64,000 nucleotides of DNA from Gammaproteobacteria bacterium (GCA_012103455.1 WLWT01000001.1:2218001-2282000), one strand, 5' to 3'. Positions 51,801 through 60,741 are shown, counted from the first letter of the stretch. The notes: generated from the sequence alone by a model not told the origin. Numbers and translations: made by a program.

Positions 51801-52604
51801 ATGGCGACGATGGCGGAGAAAGCGGCGCGGTTCAAAGCGCTGCATGAGGAGCAGGGCGCTTTTATCATGCCCAATCCGTGGGATCGCGGTTCTGCCAAAG
51901 TGATGGAGCATTTGGGTTTCAAGGCGCTGGCAACGACCAGCGCCGGATTCGCCCATACCCTGGGCCGGGCGGATGGAGCGTTGAGCGCCCAAGAGAATAT
52001 CGAGCACTGCCGCGATCTCGGCAGTGCGGTGGCCGTGCCCATGAGTGCGGATCTTGAAAACTGCTATGCCGATGATCCGCAAGATGCTGCGAAGACCTTG
52101 CTGGCGGCGGCAAAAGCCGGTATGGCGGGCGGTTCCATCGAAGATTACGACGGTGCGCGCATCTACGATTTCAATCATGCGGTGGAGCGGGTGCGGGCGG
52201 CAGCCGAGGTTCTTGGCTCGCGTCCTCACCCGTTTATGTTGACGGCCCGCGCGGAGAATCTGATCCGCGGTGTGCCGGACTTCGATGACACCATCCGCAG
52301 ACTGCAAGCTTTCGCGGCGGCGGGCGCCGATGTGCTCTACGCGCCGGGTCTTAAAACCATCGCAGAGATCCGCACGGTGGTGCAATCGGTAGGCAAGCCT
52401 CTGAATGTGTTAGCGCCTATGGCCAGGGGGGTGAGCGTCGAGGAGATGGCGGCAGCGGGCGTCAAACGCATCAGCTTGGGCGGCGCCCTGTTGCGCGCGG
52501 TGATGGCGAGTCTGTTCACGGCGGGCACGCAGATGCTGGAGGAGGGCACGTTTACTTGGACCGGGGCGCTGACGCGAGAGAAAGATATCGCGAGCCTTTA
52601 TTGA
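51801..52604 (+). CDS. Isocitrate lyase/PEP mutase family protein
   Basis: 267 residues from ATG 51801, which follows GGGGGAAGA. TIM-barrel enzyme acting on a 2-oxo/2-hydroxy acid C-C or C-P bond. FIMPNPWDRGSAKVMEHLGF, MSADLENCYADDP (metal-binding Asp/Glu), GSIEDYDGARIYD and LTARAENLIRG are the family's conserved steps. The residues that separate true isocitrate lyases (KKCGH motif) are missing, so it is one of the oxaloacetate-decarboxylase/phosphonomutase-like members; substrate unknown. Confidence 0.88.
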   Translation: MATMAEKAARFKALHEEQGAFIMPNPWDRGSAKVMEHLGFKALATTSAGFAHTLGRADGALSAQENIEHCRDLGSAVAVPMSADLENCYADDPQDAAKTLLAAAKAGMAGGSIEDYDGARIYDFNHAVERVRAAAEVLGSRPHPFMLTARAENLIRGVPDFDDTIRRLQAFAAAGADVLYAPGLKTIAEIRTVVQSVGKPLNVLAPMARGVSVEEMAAAGVKRISLGGALLRAVMASLFTAGTQMLEEGTFTWTGALTREKDIASLY

Positions 52605-53128
52605 TAGCTGCTGCGAGAGGCCGAAGACCGGCACGGTGGGCTAACAGCACTTTCGGCCTGTTCACTGGCATTGAGCGCCGGTCCCGGTTGCTCACCCGGG
52701 CTTTCGCCCTGCTCTCCAAGCTGGCCACATTGCGAAGCGCTGATCGCCGCGGTTTACGGGGCGCGGGATCAGGCTGTGCAACGCTCACGGCTACCCAAGG
52801 GATGAGCAAACTTCTTTAAGAGTCACGCCGTACTTGCGAAAATCAGGCTAATTGGCGGATTTATCCGGATGCTAGTTAGAGATATTCGCCGAGTCGCTAG
52901 ACGTGGTACATGTAGCGATTGCGCTGCGGGTGACGCTGATTGGCGTGGTGTGGTCCACCGCTACACGTACTTCGTGCATGGTGGCATCACGGTCATGGTT
53001 TGCGCGCGGCGGGGGTAGTGGGCGCGGGCGCCTGCGCAGCGGCCGGCTTCGGGCCGGCTCACAGCGGCTCTGCGGACGGTTGTGCGGCGAGCTTGGGCCA
53101 TCGCCGGCGGCTCCAGTGCTATGCTCCG
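52605..53128. other. Intergenic region without a recognised gene
   Basis: About 520 bases. A stretch around 52955-53020 could encode HRYTYFVHGGITVMV, but no start or surrounding family match is seen. Otherwise nothing beyond GC-rich sequence. The isochorismatase promoter may lie here or within the tandem array that follows. Confidence 0.3.
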
Positions 53129-53234
53129 GCCTTATGCTATATAAGCCTTATGCTATATAAGCCTTATGCTATATAAGCCTTATGCTATATAAGCCTTGGG
53201 CTATATAAGCCTTGGGCTATATAAGCCTTGGGCC
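53129..53234. repeat. 6.6 tandem copies of a 16-bp TATATA-containing unit
   Basis: Unit gccttatgctatataa repeated four times exactly (53129-53192), then two copies of gccttgggctatataa (53193-53224) and a partial one. Each unit holds a ctatataag/TATATA core resembling a -10 box. The array ends 29 bases before the isochorismatase start codon. No spacers, so not CRISPR. Confidence 0.93.
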
Positions 53235-53263
53235 AGGTGACGATGGCCTGGAGTGGTGTAGAC

Positions 53264-53917
53264 ATGTCCGATTGGCGGCCGCAGACGTTGCGTAGTTATC
53301 AGAGCAAAGGGTTCGCTGAGCGTTCCGGGTTCGGCACGCGCCCGGCGCTGCTCATCGTCGATTTCATCAATGGTTTTACCGATCCTGCGTCGCCGCTAGG
53401 CGGTGATTTCAGTGCTGAGTTGGCGCAGACCCAACGGCTGTTGGATGCATTCAGGGCGTCGCACTTGCCGGTGGCTTACACGACGACGGCTTACAGCGCC
53501 GAGCTATTGGACGGTGGGCACTTCGTTCGCAAAATACCGTCCCTAGCGCTGCTGCAGGAGGGCTCGCCGCCCACATATATCGATGAGCGGATCAAGCAGC
53601 GGCCCGGTGAACACGTGGTGGTGAAGAAGTACGCCAGCGCGTTTTTCGGCACTGATCTGTACCGGCTTTTGCAGCGCGACGGGGTGGACACAGTGGTGCT
53701 GGCGGGTTGCACCACTAGCGGCTGTGTGCGGGCTTCGGCGGTTGATTCGCTGCAGTACGGTTTTCGAACGGTGGTGGTGGCCGATGCGGTCGGCGACCGG
53801 GCGCGCGAGCCGCACGAAGCGAGTCTGTTCGACATAGACGCTAAGTACGGCGACGTCATCAGCACTGCTGATGTATTGAGTCAATTGGCGCGGCTCGCCT
53901 GCCATAACGTTGATTGA
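53264..53917 (+). CDS. Isochorismatase-family amidohydrolase
   Basis: 217 residues from ATG 53264 with GGAG just before it. Cysteine hydrolase: catalytic Asp in LLIVDFINGF, Lys in VVKKYASAF and Cys in VLAGCTTSGCVRASAVD. The PxxxGGDFSAELAQT region and length resemble N-carbamoylsarcosine amidase and related hydrolases. It sits by remnants of a carbamoylase and a hydantoinase, suggesting a former amide/ureide-breakdown cluster. Expression may depend on the 16-bp array upstream. Confidence 0.88.
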   Translation: MSDWRPQTLRSYQSKGFAERSGFGTRPALLIVDFINGFTDPASPLGGDFSAELAQTQRLLDAFRASHLPVAYTTTAYSAELLDGGHFVRKIPSLALLQEGSPPTYIDERIKQRPGEHVVVKKYASAFFGTDLYRLLQRDGVDTVVLAGCTTSGCVRASAVDSLQYGFRTVVVADAVGDRAREPHEASLFDIDAKYGDVISTADVLSQLARLACHNVD

Positions 53918-53952
53918 TTGGGGTTGATTGATTGGCGCTGATTGATTGGCGT
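53911..53952. repeat. Three tandem 14-bp repeats after isochorismatase
   Basis: Units tgattgattggggt, tgattgattggcgc and tgattgattggcgt. The first contains the stop codon of the isochorismatase gene. Confidence 0.85.
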
Positions 53953-53978
53953 AATTTACTGGCTGCGAGGTAGTTCGC

Positions 53979-54443
53979 ATGGTGGGCGATCGGCGTTTTT
54001 CTTCCGTGTTCGACACGTTACTGGATGATAACAAGCGGCAACTGGATGGCCTGATGGGGATGCCATCCGGCCCCACGGCTGGTGCTAGCGCGCTGCTACC
54101 GGGTGCCAGGCCGTGGCCGCAAAGCCGTGAGCCTGGGGCCGATGATTGGAGCGATAGCACTATTGCCGCGGAGTTGGATGCCCGCTTCGGCAAAAGATGG
54201 CGGTTCGAGATCCGGGAGCAGCGCCGCGAGGGCGATGAAATCATCGTATTGGGCCGGCTTAGCGTGCCGGACAAAAACCTATCCCGCTCGCACTTCGGCG
54301 CCGCCAGGATGGGTACGGCCAGTGGACCTAGCGGGACCAGTCAAGGTGTTGCTTTCAGTTTGGGCGCAACTGTGCGCGACGAGCGCGCTGCCACCCGTGC
54401 CGCTGCCTTGGCGGCGCTGGATAATTGCGCGAGTATGCTTTAA
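53979..54443 (+). CDS. Hypothetical protein (Rad52-like or hydrolase-associated)
   Basis: 154 residues. The middle, LDARFGKRWRFEIREQRREGDEIIVLGRLSVPD, with a C-terminal helix RAAALAALDNCASML, resembles small bacterial proteins with a Rad52-type fold that anneal single strands, but the match is from general pattern only. The first 60 residues (DNKRQLDGLMGMP) are not familiar. Lies between isochorismatase and the peroxiredoxin, same strand. Start at 53979 is an ATG (alternatives exist). Confidence 0.5.
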   Translation: MVGDRRFSSVFDTLLDDNKRQLDGLMGMPSGPTAGASALLPGARPWPQSREPGADDWSDSTIAAELDARFGKRWRFEIREQRREGDEIIVLGRLSVPDKNLSRSHFGAARMGTASGPSGTSQGVAFSLGATVRDERAATRAAALAALDNCASML

Positions 54444-54473
54444 AAGCCCATCTGCGCGAATAAGGACAACGGC

Positions 54474-54929
54474 ATGACTTGGTTATTAACCGTGGGCGCA
54501 CCAGCGCCCGATTTTGAATTGCCTAACCAGCATAACGCCCGCGTGTCATCAGCCGACCTACACGGCCACTATGCGTTGTTGTGGTGGTATCCCAAGGCCG
54601 ATACCCCCGGCTGAACCCTCCAAGGTAAGGGACTCCGTGATCGATTCCCTGAATTCACTAGCCGCAATGCGGTGATTCTAGGCGTCAGTTGCGACCCGCC
54701 GCGAGAGAACCGTGCATTTAAAGAGAAGTTCGATTTTCCGTTTGATTTGCTCTGTGACGTAGAGAGAGCGGTCAGCATGCTCTATGGCGCTGCCGATTCG
54801 CCGCAGACGATTTATCCGGCACGCATCAGCTATTTGATCGATCCGCAAGGCCGGGTGGCGCGGGTGTACGCCGAGGTGAATCCCGCAAGTCACGCAGACG
54901 ATGTTTTGCGGGATTTGGCGGCACTCTAG
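54474..54929 (+). CDS. Peroxiredoxin (Bcp/AhpC type), candidate selenoprotein with in-frame TGA
   Basis: 151 codons if TGA at 54612-54614 is read. Reading: APAPDFELPNQHNARVSSADL, WWYPKADTPG-U-TLQGKGLRDRF, then NAVILGVSCDPPRENRAF and YLIDPQGRVARVYAEV. The TGA (codon 47) stands exactly where the peroxidatic cysteine lies in this family (DTPGCT). Sec-containing peroxiredoxins with this exact change are known. Just after it, CCCT...AGGG can form a short stem with a loop holding GGT, and GGGA...TCCC a second, either of which might serve as a bacterial SECIS. The alternative is a Cys-to-stop mutation in a region rich in broken genes; the rest of the frame is free of defects. Confidence 0.72.
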
Positions 54930-54967
54930 CGGCTTGGGACGTTTCTGCACGCAGGGGTTTTACGGGT

Positions 54968-55681
54968 TTGACCGGACACATTGGCATAGTCGGCTGTTCA
55001 GCCGAGGGCGCGGCGCTTTGTTATAGAACCATTTGTCTGGAGGGCGCGCGCTACCTGGGTGATTACGCTCATCCGGAAGTCTCCATGCATACGCCGCCCT
55101 TGAACGCCTATGTGGCATGCCTGGAGCGGGGCGACATGGAGGGTGTGGCGCGGATAATGCTGGACTCCGCCCAGGTGCTGGCCAGAGCGGGGGCGGACTT
55201 TCTCATTTGCCCGGATAACACGATTCATCAGGCTTTGCCGAAGGTACTGCCAAGGTCTGCGCTGCCGTGGCTGCATATCGCTGAGGTGGTGGCGCAGGAG
55301 GCGCTGGCCAATCATTACGGAAAAGTGGCGATTGCCGGAACCCGTTGGTTAGTGGAAAGCGATGTTTATCCTCACGCTTTTGGCAAAAAGGATTTGCAGT
55401 GCTTTTTACCGCCGCCGCAAGAGCGCGGTGAGATACACCGAATCATCATGGATGAGCTGGTCAATGGCCGCGTCGAAGCCGGTTCAATCGATTATGTGAA
55501 GGATGCTGTCCAGAGATGGAAAGGAGAAGGCTGCACCGCCGTCGCCCTCGTATGCACGGAGCTGCCATTACTGTTTACGCACACTTCATGTCCGTTGCCG
55601 GTATTGGATTCCACCCGGCTATTGGCACGCGCCGCGTTGCGGCGGGCCGTGGCTTGGGGACGGACCAGCGCAACGTGTTGA
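54968..55681 (+). CDS. Aspartate/glutamate racemase family protein
   Basis: 237 residues; TTG start at 54968 gives MTGHIGIVGCSAEGAALCYRT. The two catalytic cysteines are in FLICPDNTIHQAL and ALVCTELPLLF. EVVAQEALANHYGKVAIAGTRW and the C-terminal GTR/RR helix fit the family. It could interconvert D/L-Asp or act on hydantoins. Adjacent decayed carbamoylase and hydantoinase support a hydantoin/amide pathway role. The last residues differ from the norm but the core is complete. Confidence 0.85.
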   Translation: MTGHIGIVGCSAEGAALCYRTICLEGARYLGDYAHPEVSMHTPPLNAYVACLERGDMEGVARIMLDSAQVLARAGADFLICPDNTIHQALPKVLPRSALPWLHIAEVVAQEALANHYGKVAIAGTRWLVESDVYPHAFGKKDLQCFLPPPQERGEIHRIIMDELVNGRVEAGSIDYVKDAVQRWKGEGCTAVALVCTELPLLFTHTSCPLPVLDSTRLLARAALRRAVAWGRTSATC

Positions 55682-55734
55682 TTCTTTGACATTGACCCGT
55701 TCCTAAAAAAACCATCCAAAGGAGCAATGCTCTG

Positions 55735-56076
55735 ATGTCGAGCAAGCTTATCGAATTGTCCGATGGCCTGATGGTCGAGGTTGAGGCGCGAGAGGACAGC
55801 GGCATGGCCCATCCGATTAGCGCCCATCCGATTAGCGCCCATCCGATTGGCGCTGGGTGTGCCGAACAGGTGGAAGGTTCACTGGCTGCGGTGGAACCGC
55901 TGCTGCTGAAAGCCGTGCAGCCGGTGGTATCCGTACAGTGCGCTAAAGTAAGATTTCCTCAGCGACGCTTGCTGAAGTCTCAGCAGTGTCAACCAGACTC
56001 AGATCAGCGCTGTCGCATATACTCCAACAGATCGGGACTGGGCAAGCCGGTTTCCTCCAGCCCCGCGTCACGTTGA
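55735..56076 (+). CDS. CU044_2847-like (Trypco1) protein with expanded repeat, likely truncated
   Basis: 113 codons. Starts SSKLIELSDGLMVEVEAREDS, which matches the small CU044_2847/trypsin-co-occurring domain, and then QVEGSLAAVEPLLLKAVQPVV. Between lies an in-frame insertion, (AHPIS)x3, coded by three 15-bp units at 55807-55851. After KAVQPVV the sequence turns into unrelated text (KVRFPQRRLLKSQQC), which suggests a frameshift; it also overlaps the convergent Sel1 gene. Function unknown; in other genomes the domain accompanies proteases in stress or defence sets. Confidence 0.5.
   Translation: MSSKLIELSDGLMVEVEAREDSGMAHPISAHPISAHPIGAGCAEQVEGSLAAVEPLLLKAVQPVVSVQCAKVRFPQRRLLKSQQCQPDSDQRCRIYSNRSGLGKPVSSSPASR
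55807..55851. repeat. Three tandem 15-bp repeats (in-frame AHPIS)
   Basis: Units gcccatccgattagc, gcccatccgattagc and gcccatccgattggc; being 15 bp they keep the frame and extend the protein by five residues each. Confidence 0.88.
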
Positions 56077-57047
56077 AATCCGAGTATGGCCTCGCGGGTC
56101 AATTGCCCCATGCGCCCGTCGATAGGCCCCGGATCATATCCTTGCGCAGACAGGACTCGCTGGGTGTCCAGCACTAGATTGCCGGTGATGGGCACCGAGC
56201 GCAGTTGTCCCGGCATGGCTAGGCGGGTGTATAGAGCCAGCTTGCGGGCGAGCCCTTTGTAGAGGGCATTGGCTTGCCGCTTTTGCACTTCGCTGAGCGA
56301 GCGCCAGACGACGCCGCGGTTTTGCAGGGCGCGCACATGGCGCTGGGTGGCGGCGAGGGTGATCCAGGCGTAGGCGATGACCGGATCTTTTTTGACCCCC
56401 TCGCCATTGAAGTAGGACACGCCCAAGGTGTATTGCGCTTTGGCGTCGCCCTGATCGGCGGCGCGCCGGTACCACTTGACCGCTTCCTCGTCGTCAACCG
56501 GCACGTCTTCGCCAAAATCGTAAATCTGGGCCAGGTTGTATTGCGCCGCCGCCACGCCTTGCTTGGCCGCTTTCAAGTACCATTGCGCCGCTTTGACGTT
56601 GTCTTCTTTAACGCCGTCGCCGAAGTCGTAGACCAGGCCCAGGTGATATTGGGCTTGGGCGAAACCGCCTTCGGCGGCGGCCCGGTACCACTTGACGGCG
56701 GCGCGGTCGTTTTCTTTCACGCCCTCGCCCCGGCTCAGCATGAGACCGACGCTGTATTGCGCTTCCCGGCTGCCTTGTTGCGCTGCCGCTAAATACCACT
56801 TGAAGGCGGTGGCCCAATCCTTGGGCACGCCATGGCCGCGATCGTACAGGACGGCGAGATTGTTCTGCGCTTCGCGCTCGCCGGCTTCCGCCAGCGGTTG
56901 CCACTGCGCTAGCGCCGCCGCGTAGTCGCCGCGTACGTATGCGTCCAAGCCCGCGTCGAAGTCGGCGCCCGCCGATGCGATGGCCCATAAGAGTAGCGGG
57001 GCTAGAAGCGAGAAGGCGCCCGGGCGGTATCTTGGCCGTGGCTGCAT
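56004..57047 (-). CDS. Sel1-repeat protein with peptidoglycan-binding C-terminus
   Basis: 347 residues. A signal peptide (hydrophobic LLAPLLLWAIASAGA, cleaved near residue 27) precedes five Sel1/TPR repeats of 36 residues, each of the form AQYxLGxxYxxGxGVxxDxxxAxxWYxxAAxQG (about 60-240). The last 75 residues (LVLDTQRVLSAQGYDPGPIDGRMGQLTREAILGFQ) are a peptidoglycan-binding domain 1. It is probably a periplasmic scaffold. It converges with the CU044-like gene at 55735, overlapping by about 70 bases. Confidence 0.88.
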   Translation of the reverse strand: MQPRPRYRPGAFSLLAPLLLWAIASAGADFDAGLDAYVRGDYAAALAQWQPLAEAGEREAQNNLAVLYDRGHGVPKDWATAFKWYLAAAQQGSREAQYSVGLMLSRGEGVKENDRAAVKWYRAAAEGGFAQAQYHLGLVYDFGDGVKEDNVKAAQWYLKAAKQGVAAAQYNLAQIYDFGEDVPVDDEEAVKWYRRAADQGDAKAQYTLGVSYFNGEGVKKDPVIAYAWITLAATQRHVRALQNRGVVWRSLSEVQKRQANALYKGLARKLALYTRLAMPGQLRSVPITGNLVLDTQRVLSAQGYDPGPIDGRMGQLTREAILGFQRDAGLEETGLPSPDLLEYMRQR

Positions 57048-57063
57048 CGGTGGGGTGAGCCTC

Positions 57064-57345
57064 GAGTTTGAACGCTACTCGCGGAACTATAATCCTTAGC
57101 CGCCGCCTCTGTGACATAGCCCCCGTCAATGTTTTTTTGGCCGGCGGCGTCAGTGGCCACGGTGGTGGCGTGCAAAGCCCCGCCGGCGCAGGCAGGCGCC
57201 GTGCCCGTCCCGGCCAGGCGTTCTAGGCCCGCTTCGGACAAGCGCTTCGCGTGCCGGTGTTGTCGTGCAGGACGACACCGGTGAAGGTGCCGCCTGGGCC
57301 GAATGCGATCCCGAGCACCGGCGTTCCTTTTTGCCATGGTTGGCC
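57064..57345 (-). pseudogene. Hydantoinase/oxoprolinase N-terminal relic
   Basis: VLGIAFGPGGTFTGVVLHDN (compare RIGIDVGGTFTDxVxxD of HyuA) lies at the upstream end, then breaks of frame give AGLERLAGTGTAPA and GALHATTVATDAA, all pieces of the same family's N-terminus. No open frame longer than 40 codons unites them. Decayed. Confidence 0.6.
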
Positions 57346-57355
57346 GTGGCTGTTG

Positions 57356-59071
57356 TTACCAGCCCATGGAGCGGCTGGTGCGCCTGGGATCGGCGGCGCC
57401 GCTGATTGCGCCCGTGTGCAGATCTTTTTTGACTGCGCATAAGCCGGCCACCGCGTGCGTCCACTGTGCCAAGCGTTCTACCTGGTGGCCTTTGTCTTGC
57501 AACTCATCGCACACCGCCTCGGCGACCCGGCCTTCGATGGTGACGCGGCCAGGCGACGCTTCGTGAGGGGCGAAGCTGTCGGGGTGGCTGTGGGTCATGA
57601 GGCGCGGGGCTTCGATGGCGTCTTGTAGCGGCATGGCGAATTGAAAATGATTCAGCAGGAATTGCAGATTGGCTTGCACCTGGGTGTCGCCGCCGGGGGT
57701 GCCGAAGGGCATCAGCCATCGGCCTGGGGAGCGGGCGAAGCAAGGGTTGGGGGTCAGCCGCGGGCGTTTGCCGGGGGCCAGGCAGGACGGGTGCTCTTTA
57801 ACCGCCCAGGACTGGTGGCCACGCGAGGAGATGGCGAGGCCGGTGCCGGGCACGATGGGGGTGTCCCAACTGGTATCGGACGGGTTGGCGCAAAATGCGT
57901 TACCGGCTTTGTCGATGATGGCCACGATGGAGGTGTCCGCCGGCAGCTTGGCCGGCTCCCCGCGCACGGCCACGGGCGAAATATACGGCGTGTATCCGGG
58001 TATTTTGGCCGGCACGGGCAGGCCGGGGAAGGCCTGTCCAGTGATGCGGGCGCGCTGCGCTTGGCCGTAGTCTTGGCTTAGCCAGGCCGACAAGGGCACA
58101 TCCACCCATGCCGGATCGCCGAGGTAGGCTTCCCGATCGGCGAAGACCAGTTTGAGGGTTTCGGCGATGTGGTGGAAATAATCGCCGGTGCCGTAGCCTA
58201 GGGCGTCGAAGTCCAAGCCGGCGGCGATGTTGAGGGCGGTGTGTAACACCGGGCCCTGGCACCAGGCGCCGCAGGTGTGGATTTCGATGTCTTCGCCGCC
58301 TAGCCGGACGGTGCGGGCCACGGATGGGATGATCTCGCTGGCGAAGCCGGCTAAGTCCGCCGCGCTCAGCAGGCCGTCGTGCTCTTGCTGGTGTTTGACG
58401 ATGGTGCTCGCCAGATCGCCTTGGTAGAAGGCGTGGTGCACGGCGGCCAGGCCGGTGTCGCGATCGGGGCCGGCGGCTTTTTCTTGGTCGCACAGATAGC
58501 TCAGGGTGCGGCCTAGATCGGCTTGGATGAACTGCTGGCCTATTCGGGGCACTACGCCGCCGGGCAACCATAGCTCTACGTTGTCCGGGAAGTGCCGGTA
58601 GGCATCGGCGTACTGGGCCACGTAGTCGATCATGACGTGGTGGCGGGCAAAACCCGCCGCTGCGTGGCGGATGGCGCGGGCGGCGACGTCGGCAAAGCGC
58701 ATAGTGCCCCACCTTCGCAATGCCTGAATGCAGGCATCGGGCGCCGCCGGTACTACGGTGCGCCGTACCCCCAGGGGGATTTCGCCGCGGTGGCGGCGGA
58801 TGTACTCGTCCACGTCCAGGGCCGCTGGCCAGCCGCCCAGGCCGGTGACGGTGAGGGTCTCGCCGGTCTGCGCCCAATGAATGATCATGGGGGCGACGCC
58901 AGCGATGCTGACTTGGTCGCTGTAGACCACGCCTAGGGTCAAGATGGCGGCCACGCCTGCGTCCACCGCGTTGCCGCCGTTGTCCAGGATTTCGAAAGCG
59001 GCGAGGGCGGCCAGTTCATGGCCAGCGCTGACCACGAAGTTGTGGCCTAGCGTGGGAGGGACTACTGGCAT
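57356..59071 (-). CDS. Gamma-glutamyltransferase family enzyme
   Basis: 571 residues from ATG 59071. Self-cleaving Ntn-hydrolase that transfers or hydrolyses gamma-glutamyl groups. [25 protein letters not shown] is the family's opening; the nucleophile region reads LPADTSIVAIIDKAGNAF (usual GDTxxxAVVD), followed by GTGLAISSRG. In the small half FGTPGGDTQVQANLQ and the oxyanion glycines are present. No export signal, unlike classical GGT, which suggests an amide-hydrolysing relative acting in the cytosol. An in-frame upstream extension lacks a ribosome site. Confidence 0.85.
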   Translation of the reverse strand: MPVVPPTLGHNFVVSAGHELAALAAFEILDNGGNAVDAGVAAILTLGVVYSDQVSIAGVAPMIIHWAQTGETLTVTGLGGWPAALDVDEYIRRHRGEIPLGVRRTVVPAAPDACIQALRRWGTMRFADVAARAIRHAAAGFARHHVMIDYVAQYADAYRHFPDNVELWLPGGVVPRIGQQFIQADLGRTLSYLCDQEKAAGPDRDTGLAAVHHAFYQGDLASTIVKHQQEHDGLLSAADLAGFASEIIPSVARTVRLGGEDIEIHTCGAWCQGPVLHTALNIAAGLDFDALGYGTGDYFHHIAETLKLVFADREAYLGDPAWVDVPLSAWLSQDYGQAQRARITGQAFPGLPVPAKIPGYTPYISPVAVRGEPAKLPADTSIVAIIDKAGNAFCANPSDTSWDTPIVPGTGLAISSRGHQSWAVKEHPSCLAPGKRPRLTPNPCFARSPGRWLMPFGTPGGDTQVQANLQFLLNHFQFAMPLQDAIEAPRLMTHSHPDSFAPHEASPGRVTIEGRVAEAVCDELQDKGHQVERLAQWTHAVAGLCAVKKDLHTGAISGAADPRRTSRSMGW

Positions 59072-59095
59072 GGGAGGTTCCCGCTTGTGTTGTTT

Positions 59096-59214
59096 ACGCT
59101 CGGTTGAACCGGACGGTGGCGTTGCCGGGGGTGGTGGCATCGCCGCTCCCGTCCTTGATGAAGAGTTTCAGCTTGGCTTGTTTGCCGGCCACGTCCACCG
59201 ACTCGATCTCGCCC
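59096..59214 (-). pseudogene. MaoC-type dehydratase C-terminal fragment
   Basis: After a TAG the minus strand reads GEIESVDVAGKQAKLKLFI then GDATTPGNATVRFNRA and stops. The end pattern (TTPGxATV) is the last strand of MaoC dehydratases. It is the stub of a lost gene between the GGT and leuC' genes. Confidence 0.5.
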
Positions 59215-59307
59215 TATGCAGGCTTTGTGTTCGCCGGTGATTCCCGCTTTTTTGTCTCTTATGGGCACGGTCCTATGGGCACGGTTTTATCTCCTATGGG
59301 CTCTCGT

Positions 59308-60714
59308 CTATCCCATTTGGCGCACATCCGTCAGGCGTCCTGTTATCGCCGCCGCTGCGGCCATGGCGGGACTGACCAGGTGGGTACGGGCAGCGCGGCC
59401 TTGGCGGCCTTCGAAATTGCGGTTGGAGGTGGAGGCGCAGCGCTTGCCGGGTGCCACCCGATCCGGGTTCATGCCAAGGCACATGGAGCAGCCCGATTCG
59501 CGCCATTGGAAGCCGGCGGCGATGAAGATTCGGTCCAAGCCTTCTGCTTCGGCTTGCTTTTTGATGAGGGTGGAGCCGGGGGAGACCATGGCCTGCACGT
59601 GGCTGGCTACTCGTTTGCCTTCGATGATGGCAGCGGCGGCGCGCAGGTCCTCCATGCGGCTGTTGGTGCACGAGCCGATAAAGACGTTGTCGATGCTGAT
59701 GTCGGTCATTTTGGTGCCGGGGGTGAGGCCCATGTAGGCGAGCGCCCGCTCGATGGCGTTGCGCTTGGCGGCGGTGGCCGCGCCTGCGGGGTCCGGTACC
59801 ACGCCGGTGATGGCGATCACATCCTCGGGGCTGGTGCCCCAGGTCACTTGTGGTGCGATAGCGCGGGCGTCGATGGTGGTTTCTTTGTCGTAGCGGGCGC
59901 CTTGGTCGGAGACTAGGGTTTTCCAATAGGCCACCGCGGCATCGAAGGTCTCGCCGCTGGGTGACAGGGGCCGGCCCGCCACGTAGTCGAAGGTTGTTTG
60001 ATCCGGGGCGATGAGGCCGGCCCGGGCGCCGGCTTCGATGGTCATATTCGACACGGTCATGCGCCCTTCCATGGACAGCTCGCGGATGGCTTGACCGGCG
60101 TATTCCACCACGTGGCCGGTACCGCCAGCGGTGCCCAATTCGCCGATGATGGCCATGATCAGATCCTTGCCGGTGACGCCCGCGGGTAGCGAGCCGTGCA
60201 CTGTGATGCGCATGTTCTTGGGGCGTGAGGTACGCAGGGTTTGGGTGGCCAACACGTGCTCGACTTCGGAGGTGCCTATACCGAAAGCGAGGGCGCCGAA
60301 GGCGCCGTGGGTGGCGGTGTGCGAGTCGCAGCACACCAAGGTGGTGCCTGGCAGGGTGAAGCCTTGTTCCGGGCCGATGACGTGCACGATGCCTTGGCGC
60401 GCGTCCAACATGTCGAAGATGGGTACGCCGAAGTCCGCGCAGTTGCGGCTGAGCGTTTCCACTTGCAGGCGGGACTCGGCGTCTGCGATGCCTTGGGTGC
60501 GATCGGTGGTGGGTACGTTGTGATCGGCCACGGCCAGATTGGCGCTGGGCCGGCGTACCTGGCGGCCGGCGGTGCGCAGCCCCTCGAAGGCTTGTGGCGA
60601 GAGCACTTCGTGCAATAACTGGCGATCGATATAAAGGATGTGGATACCGTCATCTTGCACTTCGACTAGGTGGCTGTCCCAGATTTTGTCGAATAGCGTT
60701 CTTGGCTGGCCCAT
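59308..60714 (-). CDS. leuC: 3-isopropylmalate dehydratase large subunit (second paralogue)
   Basis: 468 residues. Aconitase-fold 4Fe-4S enzyme: [30 protein letters not shown] near 130-160, the first iron-sulphur Cys in FIGSCTNSR, and the other two in GCSMCLGMN. It isomerises 2- to 3-isopropylmalate or a similar hydroxyacid together with a LeuD subunit. It lies downstream of leuD by 27 bases and is a clear paralogue of the first leuC upstream, but differs over its whole length. All ligands are present, so it is probably active, perhaps on another substrate. Confidence 0.88.
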   Translation of the reverse strand: MGQPRTLFDKIWDSHLVEVQDDGIHILYIDRQLLHEVLSPQAFEGLRTAGRQVRRPSANLAVADHNVPTTDRTQGIADAESRLQVETLSRNCADFGVPIFDMLDARQGIVHVIGPEQGFTLPGTTLVCCDSHTATHGAFGALAFGIGTSEVEHVLATQTLRTSRPKNMRITVHGSLPAGVTGKDLIMAIIGELGTAGGTGHVVEYAGQAIRELSMEGRMTVSNMTIEAGARAGLIAPDQTTFDYVAGRPLSPSGETFDAAVAYWKTLVSDQGARYDKETTIDARAIAPQVTWGTSPEDVIAITGVVPDPAGAATAAKRNAIERALAYMGLTPGTKMTDISIDNVFIGSCTNSRMEDLRAAAAIIEGKRVASHVQAMVSPGSTLIKKQAEAEGLDRIFIAAGFQWRESGCSMCLGMNPDRVAPGKRCASTSNRNFEGRQGRAARTHLVSPAMAAAAAITGRLTDVRQMG

Positions 60715-60741
60715 GCGCCTCTTGCTCCTGGATATAGGCTC

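Noticed and set aside
53129..53234. Possible CRISPR-like array
   Set aside because: Units are directly adjacent with no spacers; it is a simple tandem repeat.
23280..54614. TGA used as a sense codon across the genome
   Set aside because: Many intact genes end with TGA; the two in-frame TGAs are explained by decay (RecQ relic) and possible selenocysteine (peroxiredoxin).
57900..58877. 325-codon arginine/proline-rich minus frame
   Set aside because: Shadow of the gamma-glutamyltransferase gene; composition is typical of a shifted frame in GC-rich DNA.
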